Assembly: GCF_039993895.1 (NCBI RefSeq) | Contig: NZ_CP121194.1 | Span: 558,001-622,000 of the forward strand | From: Edaphobacter paludis | GTDB taxonomy: Bacteria > Acidobacteriota > Terriglobia > Terriglobales > Acidobacteriaceae | DNA: 64,000 bases | Direction: 5' to 3' | In this document: one piece after another, positions 52,506 through 60,284 of the stretch | How the letters are laid out: each line of letters starts with the position of its first letter | Position numbering within the stretch: the first letter of the stretch is position 1 | Notes under the pieces: model-generated | What the model was told of the DNA's origin: nothing | Seen by the model: only the letters and a program-made list of their open reading frames with translations | The model's database searches: none | Program-made: the position numbers and the translations under genes

Positions 52506-54995
52506 ATGAAGCGTAGATCATTTCTACAAGGGATGGCAGCAACCGTTGCCATCTCCGGGATAGGCCGGGCCGGTTTATTGCATGCGCTTGAATCCGGATG
52601 GACGGAGATGAATAACGTCTCCCTGGTGCTGCCTGCGCAGCCGACGAAGCGGGAACGGGTGGCCGCAGAGATGATGGCCGACGAGGTCATGAAGCGTTGC
52701 GGTGTGGAGTGGACGATTGGATCTGCGGGCGCTGTGAAGATTTACCTGGGGACACGGGCTTCATGGCATGGGCTGGGAGATGCCGTGGCATCGGTGGCGG
52801 CAACAGCCGCGAAGCTGCCTGCGGAGTCCTATGCCATTGCCAGCGCGCATGATTGGATCGCCGTCTGTGGAAGCGATGAGCGTGGGCTAATCTTCGGCGC
52901 TGGCAAGCTGCTGCGCATGTGCTCGCTGGACCGGCGCAGCGTTGCCGTGAGTATGAGGGCGCTGAACCTGACAAGCTCACCGCATTACGCGATTCGCGGA
53001 CACCAGTTGGGATATCGTCCGAAGACGAATGCGTACGATGCGTGGACCGTCGAGATGTGGGACCAATACATTCGCGAACTGGCGATCTTCGGCACAAACA
53101 CAGTGGAGCTGCTGCCTCCAATCTCGGATGATCTTTCGGATAGCCCGCATTTCCCAATCCCTCCCAAGAGGATGCTGATCGAAATGTCGAGGATTTGTGA
53201 CAAGTACGGGCTGGATGTGTCGATCTGGTATCCCGCGATGGCAAAGGACTATAGCGACAAGGAAACGCTTGAAGCAGAAATTCGCGATTGGGCGGACGTC
53301 ATGCACGATATGCCGCGGCTGGACATCGTGTTTGTGCCGGGCGGCGACCCAGGGCATACGGAGCCGAAGTACATGCTGCCGCTACTCGAAAAGGAAAAGA
53401 TAAATCTGCGCAAGACACATCCACAGGTTCAGATGTGGATGTCGCCGCAGTCGTTCAACGCAGAATGGCTGACAGAATTCCACACGATAGTGAATGAGCC
53501 GGACACGCAGACGTGGCTGGATGGAATTGTGTTTGGGCCCCAGAACCGCAGCTCGATTGCAGAGCTGCGGAAGGCACTTCCGGCGAAGTATCCGATCCGG
53601 TTTTATCCAGACATCACGCACAGCATCCAATCGCAGTATTCGGTGAACAACTGGGATATTGCGTATGCGTTGACGGAAGGACGCGAGATCATCAATCCAA
53701 GGCCTGAAGCGGAGGCGGCGATTCTGCGCTCGGAGCTGAAGTACACGTCCGGTTTTGTGAGCTATTCGGAAGGCTGTAACGACGATGCGAACAAGTTCCT
53801 CTGGAGCATGCTGGCGTGGGACCCAGATATGACCGCGGCAGCCGCGATGAGGGATTTTGGACGCTACTTCATTGGCGCTAGAGATGGTTCGGGGTTTGCC
53901 CAGGGGCTGCTGGACCTGGAGAATAACTGGATCGGGCCGCTGGCAGCGAATGAGCTTGTAGACGTCACGCTGCAGAAGTTCATGTCCATTGAGCGGAGTG
54001 CTTCTCCGTTTGTGCTGGAGAACTGGCGGTGGCAGCAGGCGATGTTCCGCGCGTGCTGTGACGCGTATGTGCGGGAGCGGCTGCTGTTTGAGAGCGGGGA
54101 ACTGGCGAAGGCAAAGAGCGTGCTCGGCAGGATTGAGGACATCGGATTCGCATCGTTGCCCTGGGGTATCGGAGCAGTGCCGGCGAGGGAACCTGCAAAT
54201 GGCATTGATCCGCAGAATCTGATTGAAAACGCGATGCAGACGCTGCGTCAGAGCACGCTGCAACCGGTGGCTCCGGCGCTGCGGACACGGATCGCGGAAC
54301 TTGGCTATGCGCTGCTGCAGAGCATCCATCAACAGCTTGCTGTGGAGCGCTTCCAGGGTGAAGCGGTCGATCGCGGAGCGCCACTGGACACAATCGATCA
54401 TCCCGTGACAGATGGGCCCTACTTCCTGAAGCAGCTTGGCGTGATCAGCAAGATCGAAGATCAGGAGGATAAGATTGCCGCGATTCGCGCGCTTCTGGAT
54501 CGTACGAATCCCGGGCCAGGTGGCTTCTATGATGAGTTGGGCAACGTGGGCAATCGGCCACACCTGGTGATTGAAGATGTGGAAGGTGATTTCGATTTCC
54601 GGCGGTCGCCCCATGTGGGCACAAGCTATCCCGATCCTTATGGGGCGAATGCGCCGATGGCGTGGAAGCACTGGGCAGAAAGCTTGTACGAGGCTCCGTT
54701 GAAGATGCACTACAAGGGACTCGATCCGAATGTGGAGTATGCCTTGCAGGTGGTGATTTCGGGCGATTCCCGTGGAGTGAAGACGAAGTTGATGGCGAAT
54801 GATGCGGTTGAGATTCATCCGCTGCAATTGCGTCCATGGCCACCGGCTCCGCAGACGTTTGCTGTACCCCGTGGAGCGACAGCGAGTGGCGAACTCCGAT
54901 TGACGTGGACGCGCGAAACGGGACTCGGTGGCAATGGGCGCGGATGCCAGTTAGCGGAAGTGATGTTGAAGCCTGTCACGAAGAAGGGAGCGTAA
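52506..54995 (+). CDS. Exported glycoside hydrolase-like protein (GH67/GH20 N-terminal-type domain)
   Basis: 829 residues. The MKRRSFLQGMAATVA start is a Tat-like signal. Residues 30-130 look like the alpha/beta N-terminal domain found in GH67/GH20/GH84 enzymes (RERVAAEMMADEVMKRCG and KIYLGTRASWHGL). A TIM-barrel-like domain follows (GHQLGYRPKTNAYDAWTVEMWDQYIRELAIFGTNTVELLPP, VFVPGGDPGHTEPKY), then helical and C-terminal beta regions. I cannot identify the catalytic pair. Cotranscription with an HpcH/HpaI aldolase (3-nt gap) and the GntR/MFS context suggest release of a uronic acid, as by an alpha-glucuronidase. Confidence 0.6.
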   Translation: MKRRSFLQGMAATVAISGIGRAGLLHALESGWTEMNNVSLVLPAQPTKRERVAAEMMADEVMKRCGVEWTIGSAGAVKIYLGTRASWHGLGDAVASVAATAAKLPAESYAIASAHDWIAVCGSDERGLIFGAGKLLRMCSLDRRSVAVSMRALNLTSSPHYAIRGHQLGYRPKTNAYDAWTVEMWDQYIRELAIFGTNTVELLPPISDDLSDSPHFPIPPKRMLIEMSRICDKYGLDVSIWYPAMAKDYSDKETLEAEIRDWADVMHDMPRLDIVFVPGGDPGHTEPKYMLPLLEKEKINLRKTHPQVQMWMSPQSFNAEWLTEFHTIVNEPDTQTWLDGIVFGPQNRSSIAELRKALPAKYPIRFYPDITHSIQSQYSVNNWDIAYALTEGREIINPRPEAEAAILRSELKYTSGFVSYSEGCNDDANKFLWSMLAWDPDMTAAAAMRDFGRYFIGARDGSGFAQGLLDLENNWIGPLAANELVDVTLQKFMSIERSASPFVLENWRWQQAMFRACCDAYVRERLLFESGELAKAKSVLGRIEDIGFASLPWGIGAVPAREPANGIDPQNLIENAMQTLRQSTLQPVAPALRTRIAELGYALLQSIHQQLAVERFQGEAVDRGAPLDTIDHPVTDGPYFLKQLGVISKIEDQEDKIAAIRALLDRTNPGPGGFYDELGNVGNRPHLVIEDVEGDFDFRRSPHVGTSYPDPYGANAPMAWKHWAESLYEAPLKMHYKGLDPNVEYALQVVISGDSRGVKTKLMANDAVEIHPLQLRPWPPAPQTFAVPRGATASGELRLTWTRETGLGGNGRGCQLAEVMLKPVTKKGA

Positions 54996-54998
54996 CAG

Positions 54999-55832
54999 AT
55001 GGCGGAGGAGTATACGGCTGGAGTACACCCGGCGTCGCCCGATACATGGAGCGTGGTGCGCGAACGTTTGAATGCGGGCGAGTATGTCATAGGGATGACA
55101 GTGGCCTCTAACAACCTTGAAACTGCGGCGTATGCTGCTACGCTGGGCTTTCATTTTCTTTGGGCCGAGATGGAGCACTCATCGCTTTCGTTGGAATCGC
55201 TACGGAACATGGTGATGGCGACACGTGGTCTTCCGGCACCCATTTTTGCTCGGGTACCGTGGGCCGAGTTGTGGATGGCGAAGCGGGTGCTGGACCAGGG
55301 GGTGCAAGGCGTCATCTTTCCGTTTGTGTCGACGCCGGAACGCGCCATGGTTGCGGCGCAAGGATGCCACTATCCGCCGTTTGGGCGGAGAGGATCGGGT
55401 GCGGGCTTGGCGGTCTCGACGTGGCCCGCTCTGGGGAGTTATTACGACTCCGCCGATGCGAACGTGCTTGTAGTGTGCGTCATTGAAGAGGCTGCCGCAG
55501 TGGAGACAATTGAAGAGATTGTTGCGACCCCGGGTGTGGACGTGATCTTTATCGGTGTCAGCGATCTATCCTTTTCGCTTGGCCTGCGCGGGCGCCAAGA
55601 TGAACCATTGCTGGATGAGGCGATTGCGAAAATTGTCGCGGCCGCCAAACGGCATGGTAAGTGGCTGGGGCGTCCAGCTGGCAGCGCAGCGGATGTGAAG
55701 CGCTTTCACGCGGAGGGGTTCCAGTTCTTTCAGTCCGTGACAGAGCTTGGACTGATGAAGCTGGGAGCACAGCATCTGCTTGAGCCACTGGGGATCAAGG
55801 ACAAGCCGCCAGAACAAAGCACGTTCTACTAG
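54999..55832 (+). CDS. HpcH/HpaI-family aldolase (2-keto-3-deoxy sugar acid aldolase-like)
   Basis: 277 residues, 3 nt after the hydrolase stop. The (beta/alpha)8 class II aldolase core is recognisable: TAAYAATLGFHFLWAEMEHSSL, RVPWAELWMAKRVLDQGVQGVIFPFV, CVIEEAAAVETIEEIVATPGVDVIFIGVSDLSFSLG (metal Glu and Asp). Relatives include 2-keto-3-deoxy-L-rhamnonate and 5-keto-4-deoxy-D-glucarate aldolases, which give pyruvate or tartronate semialdehyde. It is expected to cleave the keto-deoxy acid derived from the sugar acid handled by this cluster. Confidence 0.88.
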   Translation: MAEEYTAGVHPASPDTWSVVRERLNAGEYVIGMTVASNNLETAAYAATLGFHFLWAEMEHSSLSLESLRNMVMATRGLPAPIFARVPWAELWMAKRVLDQGVQGVIFPFVSTPERAMVAAQGCHYPPFGRRGSGAGLAVSTWPALGSYYDSADANVLVVCVIEEAAAVETIEEIVATPGVDVIFIGVSDLSFSLGLRGRQDEPLLDEAIAKIVAAAKRHGKWLGRPAGSAADVKRFHAEGFQFFQSVTELGLMKLGAQHLLEPLGIKDKPPEQSTFY

Positions 55833-55909
55833 AGATGAATGAGAATAAGAAAGACAAAGAGAATCGGTTGGCACAGCTTTGTGTGCAGAATCGGCAATCC
55901 AGAGACGGC

Positions 55910-56080
55910 CTAAGCATGAGCCCGATAGAGTGCAGCGATGGTGTCTTGAGCGTGTCGTTTGTCAGCTGTCACCGCTTTTGCATCCGTTTCTAGCGTCATG
56001 ACCGTGACGAGTGCCGCATATAGTTCCTGCGAAGTCTTGACTGACGCTCCGGAGGACTGCAACCTTGTTGCCAAGGTTCT
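55910..56080 (-). pseudogene. Tyrosine recombinase C-terminus remnant
   Basis: The minus strand encodes RTLATRLQSSGASVKTSQEL, then YAALVTVMTLETDAKAV and TADKRHAQDTIAALY before the TAG at 55910-55912. This matches the last 55 residues of phage-type integrases (ASVKVVQELxRHAxxxxTLExYAKAV). The catalytic nucleophile Tyr is Asp (LETDAKAV), and the His of the LGH/RHA motif is lost. Nothing upstream continues the gene, which runs into the tRNA fragment region. Confidence 0.65.
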
Positions 56081-56118
56081 TCGGAAGCCTATTTCACTGC
56101 GCTAAACGATTAAAGTAA

Positions 56119-56146
56119 TGGTCGGGACGACTAGATTCGAACTAGC
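56119..56146 (-). tRNA. tRNA 3'-end fragment (probable attachment-site scar)
   Basis: On the minus strand a T-arm (GCTAG TTCGAAT CTAGT) is followed by a seven-base acceptor strand CGTCCCG, discriminator A and CCA. The matching 5' acceptor CGGGACG, D-arm and anticodon arm are not present upstream, so this is only the 3' part of a tRNA gene. Integrases commonly use tRNA 3' ends as attachment sites, and an integrase remnant lies about 40 nt away. Confidence 0.6.
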
Positions 56147-56264
56147 GACCTCACCCACCAACTTGCATTTCCAACCCGTCTGATTCTGGATACGTGGTAA
56201 AGCCTGTTTACGTCAATCGACATTGCGTGGCAGCTGGACTAGCAAGCACGAGCCGTGCTGACAA

Positions 56265-57140
56265 TCACTTGATCGCATCGTCGCTTTTGCGCCACGTCTC
56301 AGGAGTTGTTCTTAAACGCTGGCGGAATGCCCGCACGAAGTTGACCGGAGAGCTGAACCCAACTAGTCCACCGACCACCTGCACCGGCAGTTTCGTGGTG
56401 AGGAGCAGATGCTTTGCCTTCGCCATTCTTTGTTCCAACAAATACTGGTAGGGTGTTTGGCCTGTGCTGTTGCGGAACTCGTGAGCAAAGTGCGAGGAGC
56501 TCACACCCAGTTCTTTCGCGATCGTGTCGAGACGCACATCCTCGCCAAGGTTCGCGTTTATGAACTCCATGGTGCGTTTCAGCCTGGGCATGCCCAGGCC
56601 GCCCTTCAAAGTCGGTCTCGTGGCTGGGTTCACAGCGTGATTCTGTATCAGCCGAGTCTTCAAACCCACGGTGAGCAGGTCGGCGTATAAGCCGCCAAGG
56701 GGCCAGTGATCCCGGGCTTGTTTTCCCATCTCTGACAGAATCTGCCGCAAGCCTTGATCTCTGAACGACCAACCTGCTCTGAACTCCGGAATATACTCGG
56801 AGTCCATATCTTGGGCAAAGCTAGCGAGGGAATGTTGATCGACCGAAAGGATAAGTCGCTCAGAACTTCCTTTCCAACGCAAACGATCTCTGGTGCCGGC
56901 GGGAATCAGGATCATTGAGCCGGGCTCGGTTCGGGATACGGCGTTCCTCTTTGCCGACCACCACTCGAAATCCGCATTGCCTGATAATTGAAGATGAAGA
57001 CAAAGGTCAGGATGCTCGTGTTCAGGAATTTCGCTGGGTTGGACCAGGTGCCTTTCGAGCAAGAGATCCTTCCATGGCTGCTCACCCAAGCTTTGCTTCT
57101 CCTTATCGCCGAGAAGCGGCACCAAAAGCTTATCCCGCAT
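56265..57140 (-). CDS. AraC-family transcriptional regulator
   Basis: About 291 residues from the ATG at 57140; a TTG at 57194 is also open. An N-terminal cupin-like sensor half (EHEHPDLCLHLQLSGNADFEWW, GSMILIPAGTRDRLRW) precedes two helix-turn-helix motifs of the AraC domain (TIAKELGVSSSHFAHEFRNSTGQTPYQYL, VGGLVGFSSPVNFVRAFRQRLRTTPETWR). Its target is unknown. It is divergent from the small membrane protein at 57266. Confidence 0.9.
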   Translation of the reverse strand: MRDKLLVPLLGDKEKQSLGEQPWKDLLLERHLVQPSEIPEHEHPDLCLHLQLSGNADFEWWSAKRNAVSRTEPGSMILIPAGTRDRLRWKGSSERLILSVDQHSLASFAQDMDSEYIPEFRAGWSFRDQGLRQILSEMGKQARDHWPLGGLYADLLTVGLKTRLIQNHAVNPATRPTLKGGLGMPRLKRTMEFINANLGEDVRLDTIAKELGVSSSHFAHEFRNSTGQTPYQYLLEQRMAKAKHLLLTTKLPVQVVGGLVGFSSPVNFVRAFRQRLRTTPETWRKSDDAIK

Positions 57141-57265
57141 GACTGAAATGCGTCGCGGCGCTCCGTGCTCCTCCGGAATGTGCGGAGTCCTCAAGCCTTC
57201 ATTTTCGCAGGAATTGCATATCGCCGTGCCCGTTGGGGTCCGAAACTGAAGCTCAGGAGGAAAGT

Positions 57266-57433
57266 ATGAGAAGCCTGATTGATTTTGTTAGCGAGAGCTT
57301 CATCTGGGGAGTCGGTATTACGCGTCCACAACCTTCACAGAGGCGGCGAGCGGCCCTTTACATCACTGCAATCCTCATGGGAACAGTTGTAGCTGCGGTA
57401 GCATTTTTCTTCCTCTTCGTCGGACGCATCTAG
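57266..57433 (+). CDS. Small single-pass membrane protein
   Basis: 55 residues. The ATG at 57266 has an excellent AGGAGGAAAG ribosome-binding site. A polar N-terminus (RSLIDFVSESFIWGVGI) and RRR precede one C-terminal TM helix (ITAILMGTVVAAVAFFFLFV). No family was recognised. It lies between the AraC and EAL genes, and could be regulated by the divergent AraC protein. Confidence 0.65.
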   Translation: MRSLIDFVSESFIWGVGITRPQPSQRRRAALYITAILMGTVVAAVAFFFLFVGRI

Positions 57434-57668
57434 AGCTACATTTCCTCGCGAAAATCTCTGGACTCGGTGCAGCTTCCGTCTTTCCGTTGTCGGACATCCA
57501 CCATGCATTCAACGATCCTGCATCCTGCTCGCGATCATCGGAAGAGGCGTATCCACTTAGTTCAAAATCGCGCACTGCAATACCGCCTGCGCCTGACGAA
57601 ACCAGGTTCGACAAAGGGACTAGAACAGGCAGATACTTTGTCCCGGCGAAGTCCGGCGAGGTTCTCCT

Positions 57669-59279
57669 ATGCACATGAGCGCTGAACAGGTTCGAGCAGG
57701 CTTGCGGCGCAGCGAGTTTGTTCCGTTTTTCCAGCCAGTCGTGACCCTTCATACAGGCGAAGTTGCTGGCATGGAGGTGCTCGCCCGGTGGCAGCATGCA
57801 AGTCGTGGCGTTCTGCCTCCCGAGGCATTTATCCGCATCGCAGAGCAGGCAGGCCTCATCGGCGAGCTGACCGCCATGTTGATGGAGAAATCCTTCAACG
57901 CCGCTAGTATGCTGCCCAACACGCAGTGGCTCGCCTTCAACGTCTCCCCTTACCTCCTGCACGATCTCGCGCTTCCAAAACAGATTCGAGAGGCAGCCAA
58001 CGCCGCTGCATTTCCTCTCAATCGCGTCGTCATCGAAATCACCGAGAGCGCTCTCCTCGAGGACCTGCAGCATGCGCAAACCATCTCAGCGGAGCTCAAG
58101 GCGCTCGGGTGCCGCCTGGCCCTCGACGATTTCGGCACAGGCTACTCCAGCCTGCTCCATCTCCAGTCGTTGCCCTTCGATGAATTGAAGGTAGACCGCA
58201 GCTTCGTTAGCTCGATGGCGGAACGGCGGCAGAGCCGCAAAATCGTTTCCGCAGTCGTAGGCCTCGGCCAGAGCCTCGGCCTGACCACGGTCGCCGAGGG
58301 CGTGGAAACCGAGGAACAAGCCGAGATGCTGCTGTTGCTCGGCTGCGAAATGGGCCAGGGCTGGCTCTTCGGCAAACCTGTTCCCGCCGAACGCCTCAGC
58401 GAGGCAATAACCATGCACCCACCGGTCAGGCTGCGCCCCACCTCCAGCGTCTGGCGGGATATCTCATACAGTTCACCTCCGGGCCAGCGTCTCTCTCACC
58501 TGCAGGCGCTCTACGACGGCGCCCCTGTCGGCCTTGCCTTCCTCAGCCCCGACCTGCGCTACATCAGCATCAATCAGCAGCTCGCCGAGATGAACGGTGC
58601 TCCGATCCACGACCATCTCGGACGGCTTGTCAGCGAGATGATCCCGGCTGTGTATCCACAGCTTGAACCCTACCTGCGTCGCGCCTTGGCAGGAGTGCCG
58701 GTCAATGCCGTGGAGATCACGCAGAGAGCGGCTGACGGTGGGCACGAGGAGGCATTCCTTTTCTCCTACTTGCCAGCCTTCGACGAAGCCGCCGAGGTGG
58801 TAGGAATCTCCGTTGCAGTCGTCGATATCACCGGCCGAAGGCGAACCGAGACGGCGCTGCGGGAGAGCGAAGACCACTACCGTCACATGGTCGAGTTGAA
58901 CCCGCAGATCCCATGGGTGCTCGACGAAGAGGGCATGGCGACGATGATCAGTCCGCGATGGCAGCAGATTACCGGGATGAGCGAAGAGGACTCACGTGGA
59001 CGAGGATTCATCAGCGCGCTCCACCCGGACGATCAAGAGCGGGTGGCGGAGAGCATCGCACGCTCACTCCAGACCGGAGAGCCCATTGACGTGGAGTGTC
59101 GGGTCCGCACTTCCACCGGAGAGTGGCGCTGGATACATTCACGCGGAGCGCCGCGACGTGATAAAGCCGGAAAGATTATCCGATGGTACGGCAGCGCTGC
59201 CGATATCCATGCACAGAAACAGCTGGAGGAAGAGCTGCGAAGGCGAACAGGTGAAGACAACTCGCCTAGTACCTATTAG
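57669..59279 (+). CDS. EAL-PAS-PAS protein (probable c-di-GMP phosphodiesterase)
   Basis: 536 residues, with GAGG eight nt before the ATG at 57669. Order is EAL (about 5-250), PAS (about 280-395), then PAS-PAC (about 400-525); sensory domains are usually N-terminal, so the arrangement is inverted. EAL catalytic residues are kept: GMEVLARW (EVL), FNVSPYLL, VIEITES, DDFGTGYSS, LKVDRSFV, VAEGVET and GQGWLFGKP. No GGDEF domain or TM helix, so it is a cytoplasmic enzyme expected to hydrolyse c-di-GMP under control of the PAS signal. Confidence 0.9.
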   Translation: MHMSAEQVRAGLRRSEFVPFFQPVVTLHTGEVAGMEVLARWQHASRGVLPPEAFIRIAEQAGLIGELTAMLMEKSFNAASMLPNTQWLAFNVSPYLLHDLALPKQIREAANAAAFPLNRVVIEITESALLEDLQHAQTISAELKALGCRLALDDFGTGYSSLLHLQSLPFDELKVDRSFVSSMAERRQSRKIVSAVVGLGQSLGLTTVAEGVETEEQAEMLLLLGCEMGQGWLFGKPVPAERLSEAITMHPPVRLRPTSSVWRDISYSSPPGQRLSHLQALYDGAPVGLAFLSPDLRYISINQQLAEMNGAPIHDHLGRLVSEMIPAVYPQLEPYLRRALAGVPVNAVEITQRAADGGHEEAFLFSYLPAFDEAAEVVGISVAVVDITGRRRTETALRESEDHYRHMVELNPQIPWVLDEEGMATMISPRWQQITGMSEEDSRGRGFISALHPDDQERVAESIARSLQTGEPIDVECRVRTSTGEWRWIHSRGAPRRDKAGKIIRWYGSAADIHAQKQLEEELRRRTGEDNSPSTY

Positions 59280-59731
59280 GGTGAGCTTGAATTGTCTGCA
59301 CGTCCGGGCTCCTCCCAAGGAACATAGGCAAGGAGCACGCTTTCCTTCACTTCACAACCGATGAGGGTCTCCTTCAGCCCTTGGGTAAGTGATAAATCGC
59401 CAAGTCACTTTTCGAGGATGAGCCAGCCTGGAAACGCGAATTGGCCTTCCATGAGAAGGCCGAAACACAAATGGCAGCATCGACTCTCCTCTCGAACCCC
59501 AACCGGCACCGAGCTTGCATCAAGACAGCTCATCCAGAGTGCATATAGAAACCCGGTGGAGAGCAACATGCGGCACAACGAAACCAAGAACAAAAACAAA
59601 ACCCCTATGAAGGAAAAAACGACGGGCAAACCTTGACACCAGTGACCTGCTCATAGAAAGTCGTCTTTTCGGCATTGCTAAGCCCAAAGAATGAACATTT
59701 TGCTCCGACCTTTCTGTTTCTTCTGGACCCA
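59280..59731. other. Intergenic region without a supported gene
   Basis: Overlapping short ORFs exist on both strands (for example a minus-strand frame with one hydrophobic stretch around 59530-59629), but none has a convincing ribosome-binding site or family motif. No terminator with a T-run was found. Confidence 0.4.
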
Positions 59732-60220
59732 TCAGAGACCGCACCTGCAGGTCACGCCGTGAGCAGGTGGCATGGTTCCATCCAGAGCCGGGATGCAATG
59801 GCCATGGGGGTCGGCTGTTGGGTTGCCGAGTTTCGTCGCAATCCGCTCCTCAAACGATTCCGAGATGAAATGCTCCAGCCGCTCGGCTTCGTCATGAAGC
59901 TCATCCATGGGATAGTCGAGCACCTGAAAGAGAAACGTCTCGACCAATCGATGATGCCTCACGATCTCCAGGGCTCGTCTTCGTCCGGCACCCGACAACT
60001 TCACGCCCTCGCCGCGCTTATAGTCCACCAGCGACTTCGGATCGCTTGCGAGCTTCTGGAGCATGTTCGTGACCGAGGCGGGGGCAACCTCAAGGCGCAC
60101 TGCCAGCTCTGAGCCGCCGACTCGTCTGCGTTCGTCGCCGCCAATCGAGTAGATGGCCTTCAGGTAGTCGTCTACGGATTCCGTGTTCCGTTCCCAGTTT
60201 GCTCGTTTCGTCTTCTTCAA
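59732..60220 (-). CDS. DtxR/MntR-family metal-dependent repressor
   Basis: 162 residues with a TTG start at 60220. The winged helix (ESVDDYLKAIYSIGG, VGGSELAVRLEVAPASVTNMLQKL) is followed by the dimerisation/metal domain (ALEIVRHHRLVETFLFQVLDYPMDELHDEAERLEHFISESFEERI, DPHGHCIP) carrying the Glu, His and Cys/Asp ligands. Such proteins repress uptake genes when Fe(II) or Mn(II) is plentiful. It ends with a short CRCGL tail and lacks the SH3-like domain. It is divergent from the TonB receptor at 60285. Confidence 0.92.
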   Translation of the reverse strand: MKKTKRANWERNTESVDDYLKAIYSIGGDERRRVGGSELAVRLEVAPASVTNMLQKLASDPKSLVDYKRGEGVKLSGAGRRRALEIVRHHRLVETFLFQVLDYPMDELHDEAERLEHFISESFEERIATKLGNPTADPHGHCIPALDGTMPPAHGVTCRCGL

Positions 60221-60246
60221 CTCTTAACCTGTCGCTTGCCTCGTGT

Positions 60247-60281
60247 TTTAGGTTACCCTAAATAAGCGTTAGGTACACCTA
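60247..60281. promoter_or_regulatory. Two DtxR-type operators
   Basis: TTAGGTTACCCTAA (60247-60260) and TTAGGTACACCTAA (60268-60281) are 14-bp palindromes whose centres are 21 bp apart, two helical turns. They lie between the DtxR/MntR gene and the receptor gene. The second ends three nt before the receptor ATG and covers its Shine-Dalgarno (AGGT). The pattern resembles IdeR/DtxR boxes (TTAGGnnnnCCTAA). Confidence 0.75.
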
Positions 60282-60284
60282 AAT

